A DNA stretch of 64,000 bases, from positions 248,001 to 312,000 of the forward strand of contig BGZK01000151.1 of NCBI GenBank assembly GCA_005406025.1, written 5' to 3'. Positions within the stretch are counted from its first letter, which is position 1, and every line of letters starts with the position of its first letter. The translations under genes were made by a program, and so were the position numbers. Below, piece after piece: positions 37,222 to 49,510 of the stretch. The notes below the pieces were generated by a model. The model did no database searches, was not told the origin of the DNA, and saw only the letters and a list, made by a program, of their open reading frames with translations. This stretch comes from Eumeta japonica (lineage: Eukaryota > Arthropoda > Insecta > Lepidoptera > Psychidae).

Positions 37222-37344
37222 ATGATAAAAGCATAGCCGGGATTTCATTTAGAAAAGGATAGACAAGGAAAAGAATTAATAATTTTTTTGCAGTTTGGGG
37301 ATCAGAATTCCCCTGTTCATACCTGGTTACGCCAATGATAAAAG
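37222..37344. mobile_element. hAT-like MITE with 10 bp target duplication
   Basis: A 103-base element (37232-37334) is bracketed by the identical 10-mer ATGATAAAAG at 37222-37231 and 37335-37344. Its ends CATAGCCGGG and (other strand) TTGGCGTAACCAGG are imperfect inverted repeats of the widespread GGCGTAGCCAGG type. An 8-10 bp duplication fits the hAT superfamily. Confidence 0.7.
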
Positions 37345-39049
37345 GATCTACAAAGACATAGTGGATAAATGCCTATTAGCAAATAACAAAAAGTATTTAT
37401 AGAGGTTTTCTATGTCATGATTTATTGAACATGAAATAGTCCATGGTTAACATCAAAAATTCATACTATTACAAAGTCCAGCTCATGGCGATAAACAAAA
37501 AGATATTAAATTAAGCTCATGTTAATTTAAATTTATTGGTTCTAAAAACATATATTTACAAGCTTTTTTATAAAAACAAAATAATGTAAAATACCTCATT
37601 TTAACTTTCAAATGGATAGAAGTAGTTAACTGCAAAATATTTTCAAATGAAATTAAAATGTACTATTTTATGTAGAAAGTTAATTTTAAAGAAAATTCAA
37701 ATCTTATGCGTAACAAGTTCTTCTAAAATCACTCTTAGATTCTAAAATTTGTATATACCTCATAGCCCATTCAAAATTTTGCATAAAAATTCTTTGCATA
37801 TTTTTCATTAAAATTTGTTAGACATACTATTGAATTTGACTGTTTAAAATCACAACATAATACCTTTAATGTACATCACTGCTTCATCACACCATTCACC
37901 ATACCAGTACAATGAAGAGGTATCACATTAACTATTGCTACTTAGACAATCTATTTTAGTTAGGTAGAGTAACTATTTGCTATCATATCACTTTGTATTT
38001 CTCACAGTAACAACCGATTTGAGGCATTTGTACAAATAAGCATTTCTGAATAATTCCTATGAGGGTCGGATTAACACTTTTATTATTAAGTTGTTAGGCA
38101 GATATTACCATACGCATGTTTGTTAATTTCCTTCAGTGAAAGATATTGAATTCAGTCTAGCTATACATATTAATACCATAACAATAAACACATGTAGGCC
38201 AATTCTCTGCCAAAATACCAATTATTTATTGCAAAAACAACAATATATTAATTAACAGATAGTAAGACCCTTAGGTCCTTAAAAGTTATTTAGTAACTGA
38301 TAAAATATTATACAAGGAAATACTAATTTCCTTTGTGTTAATTGTTCAACTTCGTTATTTATATTATATACAATTTTATTCAAAAGACAAAATTCCTGCG
38401 ATTATAATATACATGCTTAGTTTCCTAGGGTAACTTTAATAATAAGACAAAATTCAAATTATTGAAAGGTATTGATTTTAAGAATATTGAATACATTTGG
38501 GAAGAACAAGATAAATTTTATGTACAAAAATTCTAGACTTTGATAGAAAGGTTTATGCCGTGTATTAGAGTAAACTTTATCTTGCCAAAGATTTTATGGT
38601 TTGTATAAAAGCAAATACTATAAGTATTTTACCACATCAGATACAACATTGTAAAAAGAAATAAAAGTAGATTTAAAAAAAAAAGCAGAAAATCATATCT
38701 TTGGTTGAAATCCAAAATATATGAAGTAATACGTTTAGTACTCTCCAAGCCACACAATATGGCTTTTACTTTTAATCATATTATGTACAGGTTGATTAAT
38801 TATACAAGATCTACACACCTATCAAAATAAAAAAGATATTTCAAATAATAACAACTACATCAGAAATATTTCAAGGCAGTTAAAGTTATTACAAATATTA
38901 ATTACTAATAATGATAGTGTACAAATTTTATATATGACTAAGAAATAGTTTTATTACCAGTTATGCAGCTTCTTCTCCTACCGAATTATAAAAAAGATTA
39001 TCCTCTAAACGTACAAACTATGTTAATCCGACCCTACATTACAAATTTT
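37345..39049. other. Intergenic between LRRC58 and NAA50
   Basis: AT-rich; the right part should include the NAA50 3' UTR (minus strand). No other feature recognised. Confidence 0.4.
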
Positions 39050-39054
39050 TTTAT

Positions 39055-39250
39055 TTAATCATGTCCATTTGTCTTGGCGTGCGATACTGTACCATTGAGT
39101 AGAGGAGTTGGTGTTTCTCTGATAGTTTTCTGTAAAACATGAGCATCTGCAGGTTCTATCCTTTTGTAGTAATGCTCCTTTGTTTCCACAATTTCAAAAC
39201 CGAATTTTTTATAAAAATCTATTGCACCTTCATTATTAACTTGCACATGC
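39055..39250 (-). CDS. NAA50: NAA50 exon 3 and stop
   Basis: Acceptor TTTCAG before 39250; completes Leu113, then HVQVNNEGAIDFYKKFGFEI and the tail ending TNGHD. TAA at 39055-39057 overlaps an AATAAA hexamer. Confidence 0.94.
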
Positions 39251-42200
39251 CTGAAAGTTATGTAAATAATTATAAATTTAATTACACAAGCAAAATATTA
39301 CAGATTCATTTTGTTCCACAAATGATGCAGAAAAATATCCTAAATATACAGAAAATATATGAATAACAAAATATGTTTTTCCAATTTTTCTTAAATTTTA
39401 TTATTGGATTAAGCAACAAAAAAACTGTAAAAACATAAAGAAATACTTGAAAAATTTAATTAAAAATCTGATTTTGGTATTGTTTTTGCCCACCTCACCA
39501 AAGGTCTCTTCAATGGTTAATAATATTGACTTAAAACAGATTTAATAAACTTATTAATCTCAATGATAACTTGGAAGGGAATTATAAAATATAAGCAAAC
39601 AAAAGCCTTATTACTAGAGTAATAAGGCTTTTATAGATCAACATTAATTAATTAAAACATTAATAGTTAATGTTTAAGCATGTCAATATAGACATGCAAA
39701 ATGATCTGTTTTAGTTCGGTCGATTTTAAAAAGGAAGTATTAAATTTGGCCTTGCATGCTACATCTCTGAATTCTCATTACAAACTTTACAGTATCTATC
39801 TGTGTAAACTAAGTCAATTTTACATATTAAGAATTTTCAATACCAGACATGATTAAATCCATATACACAAAAATTTAATATTCGTTTCTTCATAATCACA
39901 TATCTTTTAAAATTCTTAATTAATCATTTTAAAATTTTAACACAACCTTGTAGTCATATACGCACATGTTTTTATGTACTTACTACTAGCATTTATCCCT
40001 GACTTCATTCTCAAATTTATACTATTGAAACGAATTACTACACTAATTTTTAAAAAAAATTTGCATTCATAGATTCACAGTGTAGTTTTACACTGTCAAT
40101 GTGTAATACACTATATTCTATTTTGACACCAGCATTTACCCTGGTTGAAGGAGGGGAGCAGAAAGGAGAATCAAATTCTAGACCAAAATTGAAAATATAA
40201 CCAGGTTAAACTTACTACCAAAATACAATATAGAACCGGAAATGAAATCATAGCATGACCGGAATCGTAATGAGGATTAGTAACATAATCAGAATTGGAT
40301 GCCAGTCCAAAACAAATCCCGGACTCTTGTTAATTAAAAAATTAACAGCCATATCGAACGACGAAAGAACATACATTCTATCTCCATGACGGGGGAAGTT
40401 GTGGGCGGAAAGCCATTTTATATTTTTAATTTTACAATACTAAAATCTTTCTTATTTGACTAAAAATCCTGACCATGCTGTTGTAAAGAAAATATGAAAG
40501 GAAAATGAGTGTCATTGTAAGATTGTAGCATTTTCACTAAAGTAATTTATTTTGCTTTGGCAATTGCTTCTAATTTTCATTGATAATCTTCTTAATCATA
40601 AAACATTTCTTATTTATAAAGAATTATTATCCATCATTGGTTAATTGCACTTTTTTCAAATGCTTTATCTACTAAACACTGCTGTTTAACAAACCATAAA
40701 ATGGTTGCACAATATTCATTGATATTTTGTTAAAGTGGTTAAAGTAGGTATCTATAGATTTAAAATCAATGAAATACATCAAAATAAGCATCTTTGAAGA
40801 AAACTATTAATCCTTACTTTTATCTCATTATTTACATATACATTATGAGCAAAAAAAAAAATTTAGCCCACATATATGTCCTGTGATATGAAATATACAA
40901 CACTTCTATTAACAATTTTCATTTAGCAAAAGTATAACTAGTTAACAATTTTGTATATGACAACATAAATTTATTAGATTTAGTAACATTGGATGATAGA
41001 CATATGTAATTCTTTTTAATCAGATCAAAAATCTAGCATTTATCCTTGATTTCATTTGCATATTTGTTCTACTAAACTGAACTAATGAACCGATTCTAAA
41101 AATTCTTTTATTATTAGGAGTACAAATAAGTTTCTGCTGTTTTTTTGTTAATAAAATAATATTTATTATGAAAGAACATAAATTTAATTTTAATCGAAGT
41201 ATTGTCCATATAGCAACTACTTTTTTCCATCTTTCAGGCAGCGTTCGGATTCCACAATTGAAGAACTCCTTATCTTTTGAGGCTATCCACCAATCAACAC
41301 AATTTTTGGTGTCTTCATATGATGTGAACCGCTGCTCTGACAGAGCATGTGCCATTGACCAGAACAAATGATAGTCGGACGGCACAATGTCTGGTGAATA
41401 CGGCGGTTGGGCAGTACTTTCCAATCAAGTGTCTTCAAATAGTTTTCATTGGAACCGCTACATGCGCACAAGCATTATCATGTAGAAGAATAATTTCGTT
41501 ACGTCTGGAGTAGTATTGAGAGCGTTTTTCCTTCAGAACTCGGCTCAATCTCATCAATTGTGTTCGATGGTTCCAGTGATTGTTTTGCTTAGATTAAACA
41601 ACTTGTAATACACCACACCCAACTGATCCCATCAAATACACAGCATAAGTTTTTTTCCATGAATATTAGGTTTTGCTGTGGATGTTCACTAGGGTGATTC
41701 ATTTCACATAAGAAATTGATAAAAATCATTACCTATGTGTATTAATTTCTTATGTTTTGAGTTATAAAATGGCTGTAAACTCATTAAATATTGATCTCAG
41801 AGAACTATTTTTCATGAGTCAGTCTTTTCCCAGTCAGTCCCATTTTCTCCTACTTTTGGGTTTGCTCAAAAAAAATAAAAAACTATTCATTCCAAAACTG
41901 TACTTTGATGACTCCTACTGGCAAACCAGTGCGAGTTACATAAAACACACTAGAGCAATTTTGAAGAGCGTAAAATTTCCTATAAGGTCCATCAAACCAA
42001 TTCACAATGTTACAAAAAGCGGTGAAGCGTTAGAAATTTGACAAAAAGAAACATTTTTTACATTCATTTTAAATAGGAAAGCTTCAAATTGAAATAGTAT
42101 GTACTTAAAAATTATATTAAGAGCTCAAACTTGATGAGAATTTTTTTCTATAGGTAGATTAATATTTTGCTTGAACACCGCAAAAAATTTTTTTTGCATA

Positions 42201-45200
42201 AATGAATCATCCTAATGTTGACGCGTGTACAGGTAGTCCCCATGATTCTTCTCTTTGGACTATTATAATGTATCCACTTTCATCACCAGTGACGATTCAA
42301 TATAAAAAACTTTTATTTTGTGCCTAGCTAGCAGCATTTCACTCATGCATAATTGGCGTACAACCTCTTTCGGCTTTAATTCAGATAGAACCTAATTACC
42401 TTGTTTATGAATCAGTTCTAATGATTTTAAATGATGCAAGACTGCTTGCTGAGTGACTTCTGAAGTAAATGCAAGTTCATTTTGTGTTTGAGACGAATCT
42501 TCCTCCAATTCTGCATCCTTATAAATTTTTGGCCTTCCACTGCAATCTTTGTCTACTATGTCAAAATTACCATTTTTAAACTTTTGAAACCACTCACATG
42601 TTCTCTTACTCAAGACAGCCTCATTATGTGCTTCTATGAGCAATCAATGTGCCTCAGCTGCAGATTTTTTTAAATTAAAGAAGTAAATTAAAAGGTCCCG
42701 TAAATGACGCTTATTTGGCTCAAATTTAGACATTTTTGGATTAAAAAAATATATGATGCTAATATGAAGTTAATAATATGATAGAGTTATGTTGTTTTTG
42801 AATGACCAACCTAATTTTCAAGCCGGTTATCATCTGCAAATTCTAACATAAGCCTCGTGTCATACTATCTATCTCAAAACGATGGAAACTTGTTTGTACT
42901 TCTAATAATATAGAGCTACACAAGTCTTCAGTAAATTTTTGAATAAATACCATCCCCAAGTAATATAGTTTATATTTTACTTTGATACCGACTTGATCCA
43001 TATAGGAATTGTGACTGGTAGTGAAATTGGAATTGAAAGCAGTACATTGAGCAGAATTAAAAACAAAAGAACTGAAAGCGGAAACAAGACCGAAATTGAG
43101 AATTGGACTGTGATCAAAAATAAGTATATGGATAGCAACAAAATCAAGTTTGACAGGGAATCACAATTGAAAGCGAGATAGGATTGAGATTGTTCGATAC
43201 AAAAGATGAAGGAATTCACTCTATGCCCATGGTGGCGGAGCTGTGGACAATAACTATATGGATAAGCCAACCACAAGAAAGGGCAAATTAATGTCTATGG
43301 CACCAACTGATATTTTCATAAAATTATGTCTTTAAACATTGCTTAAATTTATGATAATTGCATCTTACAGCTATTGTTACAGAATTAATAATAGATAGAA
43401 AACACTCTTATAATAAAAGCAATTTTCGAAAGTATTTATAGTAAAATACCTGAAACACTGTCCAGAGCATACTATTTTCTTAATACAGATTATTGGAGAA
43501 AGACATAGTCTACTTTTGCATTAATGCATAATTATCTCAAAATTTATGGCGGACCTCCTATACAATGAAACAACAATTACACTTTAAAAGTCGCAAATAT
43601 CAACCATTTTAGGAATGCTTAGGCATCATAGCTAACTGTCTAATCATTGTTGTTCCTGTCTCCAACAATCATGAAATATATCACATAAATTAAGAGTATA
43701 TCATATTTAAACAAGTGAACTTGAAAATTTCAATAACTATCAACTATTACATCAATTCGTGATGTCGGTTTGAGAAGTGAATATTTTTTTAATACTATAA
43801 GCAAAGACAATGAATCTCTGGTACAGAATAGCAAACACAATTAGGAAACATTATGATAAGTATTCGGAGGAATAGTGGACTTGGAACTGGTCTCAATGAC
43901 AAATTAAATCAGATCCAAAAACCTTTATTTTGTAGGTAACAGAAATTGCACTTGAAACAGGTCATTAATGTGTTGTCTTCGACATTACTATTACCATCCA
44001 TTCCAAATGCCGAATCACCTTGAGAAGAATGGGTAAGAAACTCAAGGGTTGCTCTTTTCTTATTCATCGATACAAAGTATTGAATAAATAATAATTCAGT
44101 ACAACACTTAGAAATAACAAGAAGCAACCTGATAGCTGAGCAGTTCAAGCTCATAAGTTTTTTTATTAAGATATTCAGGCACGGTATAATAGCCTTGGCC
44201 ATATAACTTCTCTTTGAGGAAAATTTAAATTCACTAAATAGCAAGTTTTGAATTTTAGCTGGCATCTTATTATAAAAGTGCACACACTACCCCTTAAATG
44301 ATTTGCTAACTTTGTTTAGACAGGTTTTATGAGCAGCAAGATCGTTCTTATGACTGGTGTTAATGTTATGGATGTTGCTCATTTTATGGAATGATTCTAA
44401 ATTTCTCTTGACATATACCATATTTTCATATATGTATTGTGACATTATAATTAACACACTAATTTCTTTAAAGATTTCTCTGAGAGATGGTTTTAGTAAC
44501 ACATTATAAATGACATGAACAGCCAGCTTCTGCAGTAATACCAGCCGCATTGTCCCATAACAAAATTCCATAGGTCATGAGACTATGAAAAAAAACTAAA
44601 ATAAACTAGTCTCTCGGTACTTTCACCTGTAAGCCCATGAATTCTTTTCACTGCGTATGCTGCAGAACTAAGCCTTTTCGCTAATCTAGTAATACGAGAA
44701 TTCCAATACAATTTAGCATCTAAAGTGAGTCCAAGCAATAAGATCATATTCACAATATTCAGTATCTCGTTCTTGACAATTACATTTGCGTTGATCAGTT
44801 TAGCACTAGTAAAGAAAAATTTAACTAGTTTTGTTTTCCTCTCATTAAAAAGATTATTAAATATTCTTTAATGTTAAACCAAAAGAAATGCACTGTCATA
44901 ATATACAAAAAAAAAAACTGGATAAATGCAAGTTGAACTAGTACTGAGGCAGACCATAAATATATCATTTAGGTACCACGTTTTTTCAATATAAACCAAA
45001 TTTGATTGTGGTAACAAAGATTTACCATTTTATTTTTAAACCATAGACTTTTTATACATTTGCCAATAATCAATAACTATTTTTTACATTTTTTTCACAA
45101 TTTTAAACACATTGCTTTGGAGATAAAGGGGAGTGGTTCATTTTCATCTATTGCCTTAAATAAAACTATTTACTTGAAAATTCTTATATACATACATATA

Positions 45201-46204
45201 TATTTGAGATTCTCACGACAAACTTATCCATTTGCTGTCACATGATATTTCGTTTGCAATTTTTTTTTTTAATTGTTTAATTTGTCCATGTGATGCCCAT
45301 ATTTAAAATTCATTTATTTATATTATGTGTTTATGTTCGAGCTACAGATATTCATATGTGGACCATATGAAGTTTTTTTTTTCATTTGTACATACAGAAT
45401 CCTAAAAACCCTGTAAACAATTCTACTACGAGAAGATACAACATTTTATTTTACATTTTGATATATTATATACAAGTGTCTAGAAGTTTGAAAAGAAACT
45501 ATTTTAAGAGTTTGGTCAGAGTTGAACAAAGGCCAATTGTAGCTGCAATTGATTTAGGCTCATATAATACAAGCTTCAGATGTGTATTATTAAATGAATA
45601 TGTTTTACATTTTAACCAAAAACCATATGAGAAAATGTTGATAAATGTCAAGCTGTAAATGAATGTAAATACACCAACAGATGAAAAGTTATCTATTTAT
45701 GTCATATTAAGCCAGTTACTACTCACAAAAAAATGCTGTCAAAATTGCCATCCTGTTCTACATACTTGAGCACATGTTCAACCATTAAAGTACCAATGCC
45801 AAGTCTTCTGTATGGATACAAGCAACCTAAAGTCATTATATATAATCTTCTACTGTTTTCTGATGTATCTATTCTACAACACACTGCCCCCACGACAATA
45901 TCATTGTAATAAGCAAGTTTAGCCAGTTCACCTGCTTCCAGTACATCTTTGTAAAACTTATCATTATATGATACCGGAAATACCACGGTGTTAAGCTTTT
46001 TCAACTGTTTTATATTATGCGGTGTCACATCTCCTAATTCTATTTTAGCCCTGAAAAGAAAAAGATTTCGTAAAGTAAATTTTTGGTACAATCACTCAAC
46101 CTCACAAGGTTCTCATCTAAGATGCCGATAACATAAAACAAAAAGCTACAATTTAAAATACTATAAAGGATTTCGGGAAAGAAGACTTACCTAGTCATTT
46201 TCAT
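39055..46204 (-). CDS. NAA50: NAA50 / san N-alpha-acetyltransferase
   Basis: Exons 46191-46204, 45727-46050 and 39055-39250 join in phase to 177 aa (human NAA50 is 169). It is a GNAT-fold acetyltransferase that transfers acetyl from acetyl-CoA to Met-initiated N-termini. It associates with NatA; in Drosophila it is san, needed for sister-chromatid cohesion. Visible features: the peptide-pocket FPVSY (29-33); Tyr75 and His114, which align with catalytic Tyr73/His112 of the human enzyme; the acetyl-CoA loop RRLGIG (86-91); and AIDFYKKFGFEIVETKEHYY near the end. The C-terminal tail after ~150 is variable. The start ATG (46204) gives MKMTRAKIELGD, matching human MKGSRIELGD plus two residues. The 6.5 kb intron 2 contains transposons. 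Confidence 0.95.
39601..39632. repeat. 14 bp perfect hairpin
   Basis: AAAAGCCTTATTAC, loop TAGA, then the exact complement. Terminator-like in shape but inside a eukaryotic intron, so most likely a small repeat relic. Confidence 0.5.
40140..40420. repeat. Degenerate GGAATCG repeat with tail
   Basis: Purine-rich loose units (AACCGGAAATG, ACCGGAATCG) then a tail TCTCCATGACGGGGGAAGTT related to the CATGCGGGTGAAGC tail of the copy at 30,940. Lies in NAA50 intron 2. Confidence 0.45.
41150..42813 (-). mobile_element. mauritiana-type mariner, dead, with nested element
   Basis: Minus-strand transposase. The N-terminus at 42392-42643 reads KRTCEWFQKFKNGNFDIVDK and DAELEEDSSQTQNELA. The middle has TGDE and WGLP pieces near 42240-42310, then TAKPNIHGKKLML near 41640-41690. 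The C-terminus at 41150-41440 reads PPYSPDIVPSDYHLF (third catalytic Asp) and TLPERWKKVVA. The transposase resembles the Mos1/mauritiana-mellifera group, unlike the three DVKDEPRSGR-type copies. The 5' end shows TTAGGTTGGTCATTC (from outside, ~42813); the 3' inverted repeat is not found, so that border is approximate. Stops and a nested insertion make it inactive. Confidence 0.8.
41692..42212. mobile_element. 521 bp TA-flanked element inside mariner
   Basis: Ends GGGTGATTCATTT and (other strand) GGATGATTCATTT, with TA on both sides (41690-41691, 42213-42214). Removing it restores a continuous mariner reading from the HAST region to TAKPNIHG, which proves insertion. A TA duplication implies the Tc1/mariner superfamily. 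It holds a 94-codon ORF (41757-42041) and a hairpin with CATAAGAAATT arms near its left end. It may be a non-autonomous element. Confidence 0.75.
43015..43260. repeat. Degenerate GGAATTGAAAGC repeat with tail
   Basis: Loose purine-rich units (GAAATTGGAATTGAAAGC, ACTGAAAGCGGAAAC) then tail CTATGCCCATGGTGGCGG. Third copy of the body-plus-tail family. Confidence 0.45.
43905..44880 (-). mobile_element. Jockey-like LINE, 3' part, copy A
   Basis: Minus-strand frames give the end of a non-LTR reverse transcriptase: LITRLAKRLSSAAYAV-like residues, then NLESFHKMSNIHNINTSHKN and NKMPAKIQNLLFSEFKF, followed by a 3' region (43,915-44,180) that is clearly homologous to 46,920-47,150 of copy B. Truncated at its 5' side near 44,880. 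Frame breaks: dead. Lies in NAA50 intron 2. Confidence 0.7.
44881..45726. other. NAA50 intron 2, last part
   Basis: AT-rich; a 90-codon ORF at 45386-45658 has no recognised motif. Nothing else seen. Confidence 0.4.
45727..46050 (-). CDS. NAA50: NAA50 exon 2
   Basis: Encodes most of the GNAT core, from AKIELGDVTPHNIKQLKKLN to DSIF. Acceptor TTTTCAG before 46050, donor GTGAGT at 45726-45721. The first exon (46191-46204) supplies only MKMT and two bases of Arg5, with donor GTAAGT. Confidence 0.94.
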
Positions 46205-46914
46205 TAATCTAAAATACACTAAAAATTTAAAACTAATATATTAGAATTATATCACACGAGATCACTCCCGCCATCTACCTAGCTAGTACATTCAATTCGT
46301 TTTCGTAGGATCATAAATTGGGTGACAAGGAACTAAATTTTTTTTTGGATAAACCAAAAATAGATTCAATATGAGTCACTGCATTAACAATTTATAAATT
46401 CATTTATTTACAACTATTGATAATAAATTATTTTTTTGCATAAAATATTAATAACACAATCTTAGGATTTGATAAGTATAACATCAGAATTAATTATAAT
46501 ATTCATTTAATTTTGTAAAAAGCACTTTTCAGATATATAATTTTAAAAGTATAATGACATAGGACTAATGTAGTTCCGTATATAGATTTTTCTTATAGAT
46601 TTACATATCCTTAATTAAGAGGAAATTTAATAAATTGCAACTTATGCTCAAAATGAGGTTGATAGATTGACTACAAATTTTTTGACGAAAACAATGAATC
46701 GATCCTATAAATCACATTACAGAATATTATTATATTTGTTGCACAGAAAAACAAAATGGTGTTTGAAATGAAGATAAAACAATATAAATGATAGTTGTAA
46801 TTAGAGATATTCAGTCCAATTCCGAGAGATCCAGATATTTCTGGAATATATTAAAAAAGCACGGAATAATCCTATTTGGATGGAGATCATCATTCAAAAT
46901 TGATAATCAAATAA
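46205..46914. other. NAA50 5' region
   Basis: The stretch just upstream of the NAA50 ATG should hold its promoter. A CGCCATCTACC motif lies at ~46269-46279, about 65 bases from the start codon. Beyond ~46,320 the sequence is AT-rich without recognised features. Confidence 0.4.
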
Positions 46915-48520
46915 AATCAAAAATAGCTTTATTTGTAGGTAATAGAAATTAGGCTTGAAATGTGTCATAAAATACGGCTTTAGATATTAATATTAACACC
47001 CATTCCAAATGCTGTTTCACCTTGAAAAGACTGGACAAGAAACTCAAGGTTTGCTCTTTTTACTCATCGGTACAAAATACTGAGTAATCAACAATTTAGT
47101 ATAATACTTAAAAATAACACGAAGAAACCTGATAGCCGAGAAGTTGCTTAGACGGGTTTTATGAGCAACAAGATCGTTCTTATGACTGATGTTAATGTTA
47201 TGGATGCCGCTCATTATTTGGAACGATACTATAATTCGTAACTGTTTGTAAGTCGCCGAATTCTTTTCACAGTATTTAGTGCTGAACTAAGCATTTTCTC
47301 CAATCTCATAAAATGAGAATTCTAACGCAATAATGTCTAGTCTACAATATTCAGTATCTCGTTCTTAACCATTACGTTTGCGTCTAGCAGTTTAGAACCA
47401 GTGAAATAAAAATCAACAAATTTTGTTTTCTTCTAATTGAAAAGAAAATTACTAAGACTACACCACTCACCTATTTCAGAGATGGTACTCTTTAATTCGT
47501 CAAAAGTTGGTTGTTGCCTAGTAATCCTAAAACGTAAAGAAGTTTTCTCATGAAACAGTACAATCCCATGCCCAACTTTAACAAGATATGATAAATCATT
47601 AATGTAGACTAGGAATAGAAATGGTCCAAGAACTAAACTGTGTGGCACACCCATATTGACTATAGATCCCGACGACCTTTCATTATTACCATCAACTCTT
47701 TGAATTTTACCTCTTAAATAAGACTAGAAGTCCAAATAATCCACCTGTGACGCTATAATGATGTAGTTTCCTGATTAATGTGTCATGATGAACGCAATCT
47801 AAAGCCATGAACAAATCACAGAAGACACAGATTGAGTCCTGCAAATCCTCTGAGGCATAAAAAATATGTAGATTAAGCTCAAGACCGGCTTCAGTTGTTG
47901 AGCGATCCTTTGTGAATCTAAACAATTTAAGGATCATTAAATTATCATTATAAAAATATTGTAATATTTGATTTTAAACAAGTTTTTCAAACATTTTACT
48001 GAAAGTCGGTAGTATCGGTATCTGTCGGTAGTACTGATATCAATCTAAAGAAGGGTCAGATATACTATTGGATTAAAATAATGGAATAACTTTACTTTGC
48101 TTCATTAGATCAAGAAACACGCCACAATCAGTGCAACCATTGAGAATCACTACGAAGCAAGGAGCAATGCAGCCTATTATTGAATCTATTATTCGACATT
48201 TGAATATTTTAATAACGTCATTGTAGTTGACATGAGTAAATTCAAACACAATACCACAAGTGTCAACGTTTCGCTTCAACAGAGATTCAACTAGAATGGG
48301 CGATGATTTTAGAGATTGTGTAGTTGAAACTGGAATGCTAGCAAAGAATTTTTCAAAAACAAAAGCCATTTCTATATTTTCGTTTAAACTTATGTCAATT
48401 TTTATTGAAATTTTGTTTGACCGTGTTTTTCAGTTTCACTATTGAATAAATTCCAAGTAGATTCAATCACATAAATACTCTTTTTTATTTTATTATGGAC
48501 AAAATGTTTAATTCGAATTG
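46915..48520 (-). mobile_element. Jockey-like LINE, copy B, RT domain
   Basis: Minus-strand pieces in order: WNLFNSETEK (near 48,450), MAFVFEKFFASIPVSTTQSL (48,369), NYNDVIKIFK, IAPCFVVILNGCTDCGVF, RFTKDRSTTEAGLELNLHIF (47,930), VFCDLFMALDCVHHDTLIRK, MGVPHSLVLGPFLFLVYIND (47,654). The catalytic FADD motif is replaced by FHEK, and GVPQGS reads GVPHSL. Frameshifts separate the blocks, so the copy is dead. Same 3' end as copy A. Confidence 0.8.
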
Positions 48521-49510
48521 TGATATAATTCACTCCATCGCTAAAACACTATTAGCAAATCGATACAGCAGTCCAAATCACTTGATACTAATGAACACAT
48601 GATCACAAAAACGCGCGAGAAATCGTTAATAACGGAAGGGCACGAAGTGGCGGGAGAGACCGTTATCCGCCAGGACGCGGATCGCGAAATCACATGAAAA
48701 CACGAAATCGCAAATTACAAGGACACGAGAAATTGAGATCGTGTACGTGATATATACTTTGCGACTTGTGGTATGGCAGTATCATATGGCAGCTTCGACT
48801 AAAGCCATACTATGTAAAACCTTTTCGTTACATAAAAAAAGCTATATCTACCTCATAGATTTATAATTGGTCGGCGGCGACCAATACAGACTATAATACA
48901 ACAGTCATGCATTAAAGTCATCTGTCGCCGATGATGCATACGTTCTATTAAGAATTAGAAATGATACAGTATTTAGTAAGCTCAATATAAAATACTTAAT
49001 CCATCATATAAAACTTCACGCTAAATCAAAACATATCATATCTTTTATTTGCAAAACTAAAGTCACGTGTGTACGCAAAGCCTCAGAAAAATTCTAAAAC
49101 CTTTCTAAGATTGTAAAGCTTTATATGACAATTGTCCAAGGGAAGAACGTGCAAAAGTAGAGATTGAAAAGCGTAGTAGAAGTTCGAAGAATACGATTCA
49201 GTGCTGGAATAAAAAATCGTACATTATTGCGAGCTACACTTTAATGGAATGGAATGAAATAAGGCTCTGCTGTGGCAGTTAATCAACCGTTCACCAAATT
49301 AAGTGCGATCAACTAAAAGTGTTTCAGTGGTTCTGCAGTTTATTTTTGTATCACAGTATAGTTAAATATACGCCTTTTGTTTTTCTTGTTAATTTTTTTT
49401 CAACATTTAAACCCTGATAGGAATATAAAGTAATATTTGATGTCAGAAATGGAATTAAATGTTGAAAGGTTGAATGTTGAAACCTTTTGAAATTTCATTC
49501 CCAAGGAAAA
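48521..49510. other. Intergenic between LINE copy B and a small ORF
   Basis: A GC-richer patch at ~48,610-48,740 might be the 5' part of the LINE or the edge of another repeat. The rest is AT-rich. No gene recognised. Confidence 0.35.

Noticed and set aside
39601..39632. Rho-independent-terminator-like hairpin
   Set aside because: The genome is eukaryotic and the hairpin is in an intron; no terminator function is expected.
41757..42041. 94-codon ORF as a host gene
   Set aside because: It lies wholly inside the TA-flanked element nested in mariner, so it is element sequence.
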